This document shows, in pieces, positions 1-9,192 of a DNA stretch of 34,776 nucleotides (position 1 is the stretch's first letter; each line of letters begins with the position of its first letter). Source of the DNA: Flavobacteriaceae bacterium (lineage in GTDB: Bacteria > Bacteroidota > Bacteroidia > Flavobacteriales > Flavobacteriaceae); NCBI GenBank assembly GCA_947478365.1, contig CANJWG010000008.1, positions 1 through 34,776 of the forward strand, in the 5' to 3' direction. A program made the translations under genes and the position numbers. The notes below the pieces were generated by a model. The model saw only the letters and a program-made list of their open reading frames with translations. It was not told the origin of the DNA and ran no database searches.

Positions 1-159
1 CTAACATCTTTTACGTCATTGGTTTTAGATTTGAGACTGCAATATTATTTTTCTGATTGGATTGATGGTTTGAATCCAGATAAATCTCTTTATTCAGAAA
101 ACAAATCTAATGATTGGCTAACCTCTTTTAATGTAGGTTATATATATTATTTTGAATAA
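1..159 (+). CDS. C-terminal end of a probable outer-membrane beta-barrel protein (5' end outside window)
   Basis: An open frame runs from the first base to a TAA at 157-159 and encodes 52 residues. The last segment alternates aromatic and polar residues and ends in GYIYYFE, as expected for the closing strand of a Bacteroidota outer-membrane barrel. A Trp/Asp/Gly loop (DWIDGLNP) precedes it. The residues resemble flavobacterial barrel proteins of the THC0290_0291 type, but this is a recollection of style and not an alignment. The gene converges on hflX with only 8 bp between the stop codons. Too little is present to assign a function. Confidence 0.6.
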   Translation, partial: LTSFTSLVLDLRLQYYFSDWIDGLNPDKSLYSENKSNDWLTSFNVGYIYYFE

Positions 160-167
160 ATAAATTT

Positions 168-1418
168 CTAATCTTCTACCGCGTCTTTATAATCCGGGTA
201 CAGAAATTTATTATATGGAAATCTTGTGATGTGAATTTTTCTAACTAATTCATATACTTTTTCTCTAAATTCTTCAAAATTTTCTTTATTAGTAGCTGAA
301 ATAAATAAGGTGTGTTTTTCTCCAACATTACTCATCCAAGTTGATTTCCATTCCTCTAAAGTAAAATGCTTTGTCGTTTTTTCGGTAATTAAATCATCCG
401 TTTCAATTTCCTGATTTTTAAAAGCATCTATCTTGTTAAAAACCATTATGATTGGTTTATCATTGCTCTTTATATCTTGCAAAATCTGATTAACTGAACT
501 TATATGTTTTTCAAAATCAGGGTGTGAAATATCAACAACATGTAGTAATAAGTCGGCTTCACGAACTTCGTCAAGTGTGCTTTTAAAAGAGTCTACCAAT
601 TGGGTAGGTAATTTTCTGATAAACCCTACGGTGTCTGAAAGCAAAAAAGGTAGATTTTTAATAACTACTTTGCGCACTGTAGTATCAAGTGTTGCAAATA
701 ATTTATTTTCAACAAACACTTCACTTTTACTTATAACATTCATTAAAGTTGATTTTCCAACATTGGTATAACCAACCAAAGCTACTCTGACCATTGCTCC
801 TCTATTGCCCCTTTGTACTGACATCTGTTTGTCAATGGTTTTTATTTTTTCTTTAAGTAATGCTATTCTATCTCGAACAATTCTTCGGTCGGTTTCAATT
901 TCTGTTTCTCCTGGACCACGAAGACCAATTCCTCCTTTTTGACGTTCTAAGTGGGTCCACATTCCGGAAAGTCTTGGTAATAAATATTGGCATTGAGCTA
1001 ACTCTACTTGTGTTCTAGCGTAAGAAGTTTCTGCTCTTTGGGCAAAAATATCTAAAATTAAATTTGTTCTGTCTAGTACTTTACAATCAAGTATTTTAGA
1101 AATATTTTTTTGTTGGGATGGTGACAATTCATCGTCAAAAATTACTGTCGAAATGTGCTTTTCTTTAATGTATGAACTAATTTCATCCATTTTCCCGGTA
1201 CCTAAAAAGGTTTTCGGATTTGGCTTTTCTAATTTTTGAGAAAACCTTTTAATTACTTCTCCTCCAGCAGTATAGGTTAAGAACTCTAATTCATCTAGAT
1301 ATTCTGTTAACTTCTCTTCGCTTTGATTTTGCGTAACTATTCCAACAATTACGGTTCTTTCAAAATTAATAACTTCTTGTTCTAACATTTTTTTTGATTC
1401 TATTACAAAATTAGACAT
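168..1418 (-). CDS. hflX: GTPase HflX
   Basis: This is a ribosome-associated GTPase of the TRAFAC/Obg-HflX class, cytoplasmic; HflX splits stalled or stressed ribosomes in other bacteria. The N-terminal HflX domain (about residues 25-190) contains the glycine-rich stretch GGIGLRGPGETEIETDRR that is diagnostic of the family. The G domain follows with P-loop GYTNVGKS (about 215-222), switch segment LFATLDTT, G3 DTVGFI and G4 NKID. At 416 residues it has normal family length. A Met at residue 11 (start at 1388, MLEQEVINFE) is a credible alternative start, because the conserved part begins just after it; neither start has a visible ribosome-binding site. The gene is transcribed divergently from the adhesin operon. 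Confidence 0.95.
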   Translation of the reverse strand: MSNFVIESKKMLEQEVINFERTVIVGIVTQNQSEEKLTEYLDELEFLTYTAGGEVIKRFSQKLEKPNPKTFLGTGKMDEISSYIKEKHISTVIFDDELSPSQQKNISKILDCKVLDRTNLILDIFAQRAETSYARTQVELAQCQYLLPRLSGMWTHLERQKGGIGLRGPGETEIETDRRIVRDRIALLKEKIKTIDKQMSVQRGNRGAMVRVALVGYTNVGKSTLMNVISKSEVFVENKLFATLDTTVRKVVIKNLPFLLSDTVGFIRKLPTQLVDSFKSTLDEVREADLLLHVVDISHPDFEKHISSVNQILQDIKSNDKPIIMVFNKIDAFKNQEIETDDLITEKTTKHFTLEEWKSTWMSNVGEKHTLFISATNKENFEEFREKVYELVRKIHITRFPYNKFLYPDYKDAVED

Positions 1419-1528
1419 TTGAGAATTAAAAAATCACAAAAATTTTACTAATTCATTATGTCTTTTGATTTGATTTTGGTAAAATTTTAATTTTTCTAGG
1501 CAATTCATAAATAATTCATAAATTTTAC

Positions 1529-1536
1529 TAAATTTG
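1529..1536 (+). promoter_or_regulatory. putative -7 box of the adhesin operon
   Basis: TAAATTTG matches the Bacteroidota -7 consensus TAnnTTTG and lies 55 bp upstream of the adhesin ATG. No TTG is visible at the expected -33 spacing, so the match rests on one box in AT-rich DNA. Confidence 0.35.
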
Positions 1537-1591
1537 GGCTTGAAAATTCTAAACAAAATTTAATAAAAAAATAACTCAAAATTTTCATTTT

Positions 1592-4500
1592 ATGAAAAAA
1601 ATTACTTTACTACTGCTATTTTTATTCATTTCTTTAAATGGCTATTCTCAGTTATATGGTCTGACAGAAGGATTTGACAACATGCCGGCCCAAACAGGGG
1701 CGCTTCCGGAAGTATGGACATCGCCTGACACTGGAGACTGGGCAATTTTTGAAAATAATAACCCAACAACAATCGGATCTGGTGAAAGCTGGGGAATCAA
1801 TGCATTTGCTGCTGGACTTTATCATTCTTCGCCTCAATGCGCCTCTGTCGACAGAGAACAGATTAATCTTGGAAACAAATCTGAGGACTACCTTGCGACT
1901 TCCGTTATTTCTGTTCCTGCGACTGGTTTGACAGAGCTCCACTTCTGGACACGAATGATAACCAGCGGAGACCAGGGAACGATTTTCAAAGTTATGGTAG
2001 CTCCCGCCTTAGACCCTTCGTTTCAAACAGATCCGACGGCTTATTTAGACCTACAACAATGGACGGAATTAAACTTGATTGTGTCTCCTACTGACTTTAA
2101 TGTCTGGACTGAAAAAACAGTTAATTTATCTGCTTATGCAGGTCTTGATATTTACGTTGCTTTTGTTAAGGTATTTTCGTTTACCGACCCAAGTGGTAAT
2201 AATGGGGGCGACAGTTGGTTAATTGACGATGTTGGGGTTTTTTCGCAATGTACTGCTCCTACTACGCTAACCATTCCTTCTACAACATCAACTACAGCAA
2301 ATTTGACATGGGCAAACCCTAGTGGCGCAACTACATGGGAAATTCAAGTTATCCCTTCTTTTGGAGCTCCAATAACTTACCCACAATATAGTGGAGCTTT
2401 ACCATTTGTAGCTACGGGTTTAACGTCAGATACGACTTACACATACCAAGTTAAGGCAATATGTGGCACAGGATTTTCTAGCCCATGGTCTACAGCCTCT
2501 GCCAACTTTACAACTTTATTAGCTCCGCCAGAATGTGGAGGTGATTTTGTAGATTCTGGTGGTTCTACTGGGCAATATGCAATTAATTCAAATGTTACTT
2601 CAACTATTTGCCCAACTAATCCTGGTGATGTAGTAACTGTGACTTTTACTGCATTTAATACTGAAGCAACATTCGATGCTTTATACGTATATAGTGGTAA
2701 TGCTGTTGTACCAGCAGATTTAATCCCAAGTAGCAACGCTGCTGGAAATGTCCCTGGAGGTTTAGCAGGTGGCTATTGGGGGACAACTATCCCATGCCCA
2801 TTTACTTCTTCCGCTACTAACGGATGTTTAACTTTTGTTTTCAGAAGTAATGGTTCAGGACAACGTGATGGTTGGATTGCCAATATCACTTGTGCGCCAC
2901 CTCCGCCATGTAGACAACCAACAGCAATAACAACAAACACACTTACTTTCAATTCGGTTACATTAAACTGGTCACAACCTGCAAATCTTGATACTTCTGT
3001 AGCTTCTGCATGGCAAGTATTGGCACTACCTTGCGGTTCTCCTGCACCAACTGTAGCAGCAACTGGGTATATAGATGTCACTACACCTCCACCATATAAC
3101 CTTACAGGCTTAACTCCAGCAACATGTTATGATGTATATGTAAGAGCAAATTGTGGTTTAACAACAAGTGAATGGCCTTGTACTCCTAAAACCATAACAA
3201 CGTTAGCTGCTCCACCAATATGTGGAGGTAATTTTATTGATGAAGGCGGAACAGCAAATCCTTATGCGGCCGATTCTAATGTTACAAGAACCATATGCCC
3301 AACCAATCTAGGAGAAGTTGTAACTGTAACTTTTACATCATTTGATACTGAAGCAAACTGGGATGCCCTATATGTTTATAATGGAAATGCTGTAGATCCA
3401 GCTAATTTAATTCCAAGTAATAATGGTGCTGGAAGTGTCCCTGGGGGCTTAGCTGGAGGCTATTGGGGAACAACGATTCCATGTCCATTTACTTCTTCCG
3501 CTACTAACGGATGTTTAACTTTTGTGTTTAGAAGTGACGGTATTATACAAAATGCAGGTTGGGTATCCAATATTACTTGTGGCCCTCCTCCTCCTTGTAG
3601 AATTCCAAATGCAATAACGACAAATACAGTTACACACAATTCGGTTATACTAAATTGGACACAACCCACAAATCCTAATGCTTCAGTGGCTTCTGCATGG
3701 CAAGTGTTAGCATTGCCTTGTGGTTCAGCCGCTCCAACAGCTGCGGCAACAGGTTATATAGATGTTACTACACCTCCACCATACACTCTCACTGGATTAA
3801 ATCCAACAACATGTTATGATATTTATGTAAGAGCTAATTGTGGCTCGGCAACTAGCGCTTGGCCTTGTTCTCCAAAAACTATAACAACTTTAATTGCTCC
3901 ACCTGTTTGTGGCGGTTTATTTGTTGATGCAGGTGGTCCTACAGGACTATATGCAAACAGTTCTAATATTCCTACAACTATCTGCCCAACAAATCCTGGA
4001 GATGTTGTTACTGTAACATTTACAGAATTTAATACAGAAGCAACATGGGATGGTCTTTATGTTTATGATGGAAATAGTGTGAATCCAGCAACCTTACTCC
4101 CTACTACTAATGGTGCTGGTAATGTTCCTATAGGTTTGCCTGGTTCTTACTGGGGTCTTTTAACTGGTGGCGCTTTGCCTGGTCCTTTTACAGCAACAAA
4201 TCCTAGTGGTTGTTTAACTTTTGTTTTCAGTAGTGATGGTTCAGGACAACGTGATGGTTGGAATTCTACAGTAACATGTGCGCCGCCACCAACTTGTTTA
4301 AAACCTAATGCATTAACCGTTTCAAATGTCACTTCTACATCGGCACTATTAGGTTGGTCTGATACTAATATTGTACCAGCCTCTCAATGGGAAGTTCTCG
4401 TTTTACCATTTGGTTCACCTGCTCCATTACCAACAGCAGTAGGAATAATAGTCTATTCAAATCCAGCTTTAATAACGGGTTTAAATCCTGCTACCAAATA

Positions 4501-7500
4501 CACATTTTATGTAAGAGCTGTTTGTAGTACTATTGATCATAGTGCTTGGTCATCTGGTTCTGATTTTTTAACATTAATCATTAATGATGAATGTACTGGT
4601 GCTATTTTTGCCCCTGTAAATTCTTCTTCCGTTTGTCAGCAAATTACATCTGCTTCGATTGCTGGTGCAACTGCATCTGCAGGAGCGATTGCTCCATGTC
4701 TTGGAACTGCTGATGATGACTCTTGGTTCCAATTTGTAGCAACTAATCCGTTCTTAACTGTTTCTTTACTAAATGTTCAGGGATCAACAACTAATTTAAA
4801 TTTTGCAGTATATTCAGGCAGTTGTGGCGCATTGACTCGAATATTTTGTAGTGCTGCTAATACGGTTACTGGTATTGTCAATGGATTGACTATAGGACAA
4901 ACTTATTATCTAAGAGTTTACTCTAATGCCAGTACACCACAAACTTCTACATTTGATTTGTGCATTTCTACGCCTGCAAGCTGTTTAACTTCTCAGACAG
5001 CGTGTCAGAACTTAAGTTATCAAAACACAACAGGTATAGCTAGTCAAGGAACTATAGGTTGTTTAAATTCTTCCCCTAACCCAACTTATTATACTATAAA
5101 CATTCAACAGAATGGACCAATTAATTTATTATTAACACAGTCAACTACCCAAGGGGGAACTCCCAATCTTGATGTTGATTATGCTGCATGGGGACCTTTT
5201 ACTGACTCAGCTGCTGCTTGTTCGGCCATTGGTAATCCTCCTACTTTAGCACCAGGTATAGGTGTTCCTATAAGTATAACAACTGGTTGTAGTTATTCGG
5301 CTAGGCCAATTGAAAACTTAGACATTGTGAATGCACTTGCAGGTCAAGTTTATGTAATTTTAATTACTAATTTTTCTGATGACCCAGGTTACGTTAGTTT
5401 GACTCAAACAAACTCTACTGCACCAGGTGCAGGTGTTTATTTCTGCTGTCCTAATGCCTATTTTACATATTCTCCTGTTTCCTATTGTAAACAAGCAGGA
5501 ACTTCTAATCCAATAGCAGTAATTACTGCTGGTTCTCAAGCTGGTGAATTCTCATCAACTCTTAACCCTGGATTAGTATTTACTAATACGGCTACCGGGG
5601 AAGTTGATTTAGCTGCAAGCGCGCCAGGAAACTACTTGATTACAAATACTGTTGCTGCATCAGGGTCTTGTTTGGCAAAATCACAATCTTATTCTATTAG
5701 TATTGTAGAACCCACATCTGCTTCAATTGAATATGGAAGTCCAACGTATTGTCAAAGTATTACAACACTTCAGCCTGTTACTCAAACAGGAACAACTGGA
5801 GGAAGTTATTCTGCAATTCCTAATGTTGGATTGAGTATTAATCCAACAACAGGTAAGATAAATCCAAGTTTAAGTTCTCCTGGATTGTACACAGTAGTTT
5901 ATGGTTTACCTGGTTCTATTTGTACAGTTAGTAATCCTTCTGCTCAAGTTGAAATTTTGGCGTTGCCAAATATTGTTCAACCAGCACCCGTTGTAGCTTG
6001 TTATAGTACTCTACTTCCGGCATTAACAGTTGGGGATTACTATTCTCAATCTCAGTTAACAGGAGCCGGAACCACGTCTTTGGATATCTCGGTTCCAATT
6101 ACAGCAAGCCAGGACATTTATGTTTATGCGTTAAGCGCAAATGGTTGCTCAAATGAAAAATCATTTAATGTAACAATAAATACTGTTCCAACTCCAACGT
6201 TTCCCTTTCCTACGCCATCTGCTTGTGGGACTCCAACAGGTGCGTTAACAGTTTTAACTCCTACTGGAAGTACTGCTCCAATACCTGGAAATTTATTTAT
6301 TTCTGAAGTAACGGATTCTGCTGCTGGATCGCTAACGTATGTTGAAATTTATAATGGAACAGGCGCATCAGTTAATTTAGCAAATTATAAATTAAGATTT
6401 TATACCTCTGTTGCTGGAGCTCCATCTTGTGATTTAACCTTATCAGGAATACTTGCAAACAATAGTACTAACATAATTAAAGTAAGTTCAGACCCTAATA
6501 TTACAGGCGTTGTTCCAAATCAAACTTTTACATTATGTTCTGGTGTAAATTATAATGACAATATTAGACTGACTACATCTACCAATACTTTGATTGATTT
6601 ATGGGGAAGAATTGATGGTGTAACGTTTACTCCAAATAATCAAGCTGGTTATACTTACCGTAGACTTAGCTCTGCAACACTTCCTAGTACAACTTGGAAT
6701 CCTGCAGATTGGACAGCTATTGACCCAGAAAATTATTCAAACCTTGGAAGTTATTCATTGGCTACATCAAACTATCAATATAGTATTGATAATGGAGTAA
6801 CTTATCAGGCAGGCTTAACCTTCAATAATTTAGCTGCTGGAGATTATATTTTAATAGTTAAAGATTTAATAACGGGTTGTTTATCAATCCCTGTTCCCGT
6901 GACTATTGGTTTTGGTTCAATTGTAACTGGATTTAGCTATCCTGATATTGTATGTCAAAATGGCGCTAATCCATTTCCTGGAAATTTTGATACAGGATTC
7001 ACAACGGGTGGAACTTATTCAGAAGACACTACCGTTTCAACAGGTTTGGTATTTGTAAGTACCTCTTCTGGAGAAATAGATTTAATTAATTCAACTCCAG
7101 GAATTCATTCAATTATATATACCGTGTTACCTACTCCCTCTTGTCTTGCATCTGGAGAAAGTTCAGCAACAATTGAAATAAAACCTGTTATAACTCCGGT
7201 TATAGGGTTTACTTATCCAGCGACTATTTGTAAAAATGCTCAGACAACTTTAACTCCAACTTTAGCACCCGATTTCAGTACTTTTGCTACATTCTCAGCT
7301 ACTCCTCCAGGTTTAGCTATTAATCCAAGTACCGGAGTGATTGATTTAGCAAATTCTATAGCCGGAGTTTATTCGATTGTTGTTAATGTTCCTGAAGATA
7401 GCTCTTCATCGGTATGTCGAGTTGCTGCATCAACATCACCGGCAGTTTCATTAGAAATAAAACCAGTGATTACATTAGCCACAGGATTTAGCTATGATTC

Positions 7501-8218
7501 ACCATTCTGTGCAGCAACTGGTTCAGAGTCACCGCTCCCTGGTTTAGGATTTACTTCAGGCGGAATATACAGTTCTACTCCAGGTTTAATAATAAATGCA
7601 TCAACTGGAGTCATTGATTTATCTAGTTCTCCTGGTACTTACACAGTTACTTATACTGTTACACCAAATGCAGGTAATTGTGAGGTATCAACTCCTGGTA
7701 CTGCTCAGGTGATGATAATTCCTCCTATAACTATAGAACTTACTGGCGGATGTCAAAGTGTAAATTACATATTAACTGCTAATCCGATAAATGGTTCATT
7801 TGTTCCTGAAACAGCAACCTATTCTTGGCAAAATGACGCTGGGATTGAAGTAGGAACAACTCAAAGTATAACGGTAACAGAAGTTGACAATTATACTGTA
7901 ACCATAACGGTTGACGGTTGTTCTACTGAATCAGAGTCTTTCAATGTAACGACGGTTTCCTGTGTAATACAAAAAGGGATTTCTGTTAACAATGATGGTC
8001 TGAATGACACTTTTGACTTAAGCGGTTATGATGTTAAAAAATTAACTATTTTTAACCGATTAGGAATGAAAGTTTATTCCCGTAATAATTATGTTGATGA
8101 ATGGGGAGGTAAATCCGATGACGGAGACGAACTTCCTGACGGAACCTATTATTATGTAATTGACAGAAATAATGGTGATCCCAAAACGGGTTGGATATAC
8201 ATCAATAGAGCACAATAA
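1592..8218 (+). CDS. giant T9SS type B sorting-domain adhesin with FN3, CUB-like and lamin-tail modules
   Basis: This 2208-residue surface protein should be exported by Sec, moved across the outer membrane by the type IX system and left at the cell surface. A signal peptide ends at about residue 20 (LNGYSQ). Next comes a jelly-roll/choice-of-anchor J-like domain (20-215). Fibronectin type III domains (about 220-312, 434-540, 663-767, 896-995) then alternate with three CUB-like domains (312-434, 540-663, 767-896), each opening with a C-G-G motif. Further beta modules follow to about 1560, then a lamin-tail-like domain (about 1565-1720) starting GNLFISEVTDS. Three repeats of about 93 residues begin near 1778, 1871 and 1965. 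The C-terminus (2130-2208), with NNDGLNDTFDL and YYYVIDRN, is the CHU_C/type B T9SS signal. The next two genes encode a PorP/SprF and a PorE-like protein, the usual partners. A SprB-like adhesion or gliding role is inferred; the ligand is unknown. Confidence 0.92.
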   Translation: MKKITLLLLFLFISLNGYSQLYGLTEGFDNMPAQTGALPEVWTSPDTGDWAIFENNNPTTIGSGESWGINAFAAGLYHSSPQCASVDREQINLGNKSEDYLATSVISVPATGLTELHFWTRMITSGDQGTIFKVMVAPALDPSFQTDPTAYLDLQQWTELNLIVSPTDFNVWTEKTVNLSAYAGLDIYVAFVKVFSFTDPSGNNGGDSWLIDDVGVFSQCTAPTTLTIPSTTSTTANLTWANPSGATTWEIQVIPSFGAPITYPQYSGALPFVATGLTSDTTYTYQVKAICGTGFSSPWSTASANFTTLLAPPECGGDFVDSGGSTGQYAINSNVTSTICPTNPGDVVTVTFTAFNTEATFDALYVYSGNAVVPADLIPSSNAAGNVPGGLAGGYWGTTIPCPFTSSATNGCLTFVFRSNGSGQRDGWIANITCAPPPPCRQPTAITTNTLTFNSVTLNWSQPANLDTSVASAWQVLALPCGSPAPTVAATGYIDVTTPPPYNLTGLTPATCYDVYVRANCGLTTSEWPCTPKTITTLAAPPICGGNFIDEGGTANPYAADSNVTRTICPTNLGEVVTVTFTSFDTEANWDALYVYNGNAVDPANLIPSNNGAGSVPGGLAGGYWGTTIPCPFTSSATNGCLTFVFRSDGIIQNAGWVSNITCGPPPPCRIPNAITTNTVTHNSVILNWTQPTNPNASVASAWQVLALPCGSAAPTAAATGYIDVTTPPPYTLTGLNPTTCYDIYVRANCGSATSAWPCSPKTITTLIAPPVCGGLFVDAGGPTGLYANSSNIPTTICPTNPGDVVTVTFTEFNTEATWDGLYVYDGNSVNPATLLPTTNGAGNVPIGLPGSYWGLLTGGALPGPFTATNPSGCLTFVFSSDGSGQRDGWNSTVTCAPPPTCLKPNALTVSNVTSTSALLGWSDTNIVPASQWEVLVLPFGSPAPLPTAVGIIVYSNPALITGLNPATKYTFYVRAVCSTIDHSAWSSGSDFLTLIINDECTGAIFAPVNSSSVCQQITSASIAGATASAGAIAPCLGTADDDSWFQFVATNPFLTVSLLNVQGSTTNLNFAVYSGSCGALTRIFCSAANTVTGIVNGLTIGQTYYLRVYSNASTPQTSTFDLCISTPASCLTSQTACQNLSYQNTTGIASQGTIGCLNSSPNPTYYTINIQQNGPINLLLTQSTTQGGTPNLDVDYAAWGPFTDSAAACSAIGNPPTLAPGIGVPISITTGCSYSARPIENLDIVNALAGQVYVILITNFSDDPGYVSLTQTNSTAPGAGVYFCCPNAYFTYSPVSYCKQAGTSNPIAVITAGSQAGEFSSTLNPGLVFTNTATGEVDLAASAPGNYLITNTVAASGSCLAKSQSYSISIVEPTSASIEYGSPTYCQSITTLQPVTQTGTTGGSYSAIPNVGLSINPTTGKINPSLSSPGLYTVVYGLPGSICTVSNPSAQVEILALPNIVQPAPVVACYSTLLPALTVGDYYSQSQLTGAGTTSLDISVPITASQDIYVYALSANGCSNEKSFNVTINTVPTPTFPFPTPSACGTPTGALTVLTPTGSTAPIPGNLFISEVTDSAAGSLTYVEIYNGTGASVNLANYKLRFYTSVAGAPSCDLTLSGILANNSTNIIKVSSDPNITGVVPNQTFTLCSGVNYNDNIRLTTSTNTLIDLWGRIDGVTFTPNNQAGYTYRRLSSATLPSTTWNPADWTAIDPENYSNLGSYSLATSNYQYSIDNGVTYQAGLTFNNLAAGDYILIVKDLITGCLSIPVPVTIGFGSIVTGFSYPDIVCQNGANPFPGNFDTGFTTGGTYSEDTTVSTGLVFVSTSSGEIDLINSTPGIHSIIYTVLPTPSCLASGESSATIEIKPVITPVIGFTYPATICKNAQTTLTPTLAPDFSTFATFSATPPGLAINPSTGVIDLANSIAGVYSIVVNVPEDSSSSVCRVAASTSPAVSLEIKPVITLATGFSYDSPFCAATGSESPLPGLGFTSGGIYSSTPGLIINASTGVIDLSSSPGTYTVTYTVTPNAGNCEVSTPGTAQVMIIPPITIELTGGCQSVNYILTANPINGSFVPETATYSWQNDAGIEVGTTQSITVTEVDNYTVTITVDGCSTESESFNVTTVSCVIQKGISVNNDGLNDTFDLSGYDVKKLTIFNRLGMKVYSRNNYVDEWGGKSDDGDELPDGTYYYVIDRNNGDPKTGWIYINRAQ
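2798..2838 (+). repeat. 41-bp exact direct repeat inside the adhesin gene, copy 1
   Basis: This stretch, coding the PFTSSATNGCLTFVF part of CUB-like domain 1, is identical base for base to 3485-3525. Surrounding codons differ more, so the identity points to recent duplication or gene conversion between modules. Confidence 0.9.
3485..3525 (+). repeat. 41-bp exact direct repeat inside the adhesin gene, copy 2
   Basis: Second copy of the 2798-2838 repeat, in the equivalent place of CUB-like domain 2. Domain 3 has a shorter related stretch near 4211-4262 that shares the TGTTTAACTTTTGTTTTCAG part and the following GSGQRDGW codons with domain 1. Confidence 0.9.
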
Positions 8219-8256
8219 CTTACTATATAATTTGTATTCAAAATAAATATAACAAA

Positions 8257-9174
8257 ATGAAGAAACTATATTTCATTGCGATATTGGCTTTAGCGATTAC
8301 CGAGTTAAGAGCGCAGCAAGATCCGCATTACACACAGTACATGTACAATATGAGTGTGATGAATCCAGCTTATGCGGGTTCAAAAGAGAGTTTGTCAGGA
8401 GGATTTCTCTACAGAAAACAATGGGTCGAAATTGAAGGTGCGCCTACCACAGGTACGTTTTTCATCCACAGTCCTGTTGGTAGAAATGTAGGTTTAGGAC
8501 TTTCTGTAATCTCGGATAAAATTGGTCCTGTTGAAGAAAACAACATTTATGGCGATTTCTCTTATACACTTAACTTAGGGGGAGAGCGTAGATTAGCTTT
8601 TGGTTTAAAAGCGGGATTGACTATGCACAAAATTGATTTTAATACTATTTACCCAACATTACCTGATGTAGGAGACGATGTTTTTGGATCTGGAAATCCA
8701 AACAACACTTTCTTAAATATTGGTTCCGGAGTTTTCTATTATACGGATAAATATTATGTTGCCTTTTCGGTACCAAACATGCTAAAATCTAAATATTTAG
8801 ATTTTGACGGCAGACAATATGGAACAGATGTAATTCATTATTTCTTAACTGGAGGTTATGTATTTGACGTCAATCCTAATTTGAAATTCAAACCCTTTGC
8901 GATGATTAAATCGTCTGTGAATGCACCAACCTCTTTTGATGTTTCCGCTAACTTTATGATGTATGATAAGTTAGAATTAGGAGCAACTTATAGATTGGGA
9001 GACTCTTTTGGAGCAATGGTAAATTTTGCTATCTCCCCAAGCTTAAGAATCGGATATGCGTATGATCACATTATTTCAGATTTGAATGTTGTAACGCCAG
9101 CTTCTCACGAGGTAATGCTGTTATTTGATTTGAACTTCCCGAAAAAAGTATCACGTTCACCAAGATATTTCTAA
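8257..9174 (+). CDS. PorP/SprF family type IX secretion system membrane protein
   Basis: This 305-residue outer-membrane beta-barrel protein belongs to the PorP/SprF family. A signal peptide (about residues 1-19, ending LRAQ) is followed by the family hallmark QDPHYTQYMYN and then NPAYAGS. The rest shows alternating amphipathic strands and an R-G-Y-A-Y-D motif near the C-terminus. Members encoded beside type B adhesins are needed for secretion or surface attachment of that adhesin, as SprF is for SprB in F. johnsoniae. It lies 38 bp after the adhesin and 18 bp before the PorE-like gene, so the three are probably one operon. I infer that it serves the upstream 2208-residue protein specifically. 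Confidence 0.93.
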   Translation: MKKLYFIAILALAITELRAQQDPHYTQYMYNMSVMNPAYAGSKESLSGGFLYRKQWVEIEGAPTTGTFFIHSPVGRNVGLGLSVISDKIGPVEENNIYGDFSYTLNLGGERRLAFGLKAGLTMHKIDFNTIYPTLPDVGDDVFGSGNPNNTFLNIGSGVFYYTDKYYVAFSVPNMLKSKYLDFDGRQYGTDVIHYFLTGGYVFDVNPNLKFKPFAMIKSSVNAPTSFDVSANFMMYDKLELGATYRLGDSFGAMVNFAISPSLRIGYAYDHIISDLNVVTPASHEVMLLFDLNFPKKVSRSPRYF

Positions 9175-9192
9175 CCTAAAGTATTTCTAAAA

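Noticed and set aside
2437-4332. Several long minus-strand frames opposite the adhesin repeats
   Set aside because: They recur in the same place in each repeated module, have no signals of their own, and mirror the codon pattern of the real gene.
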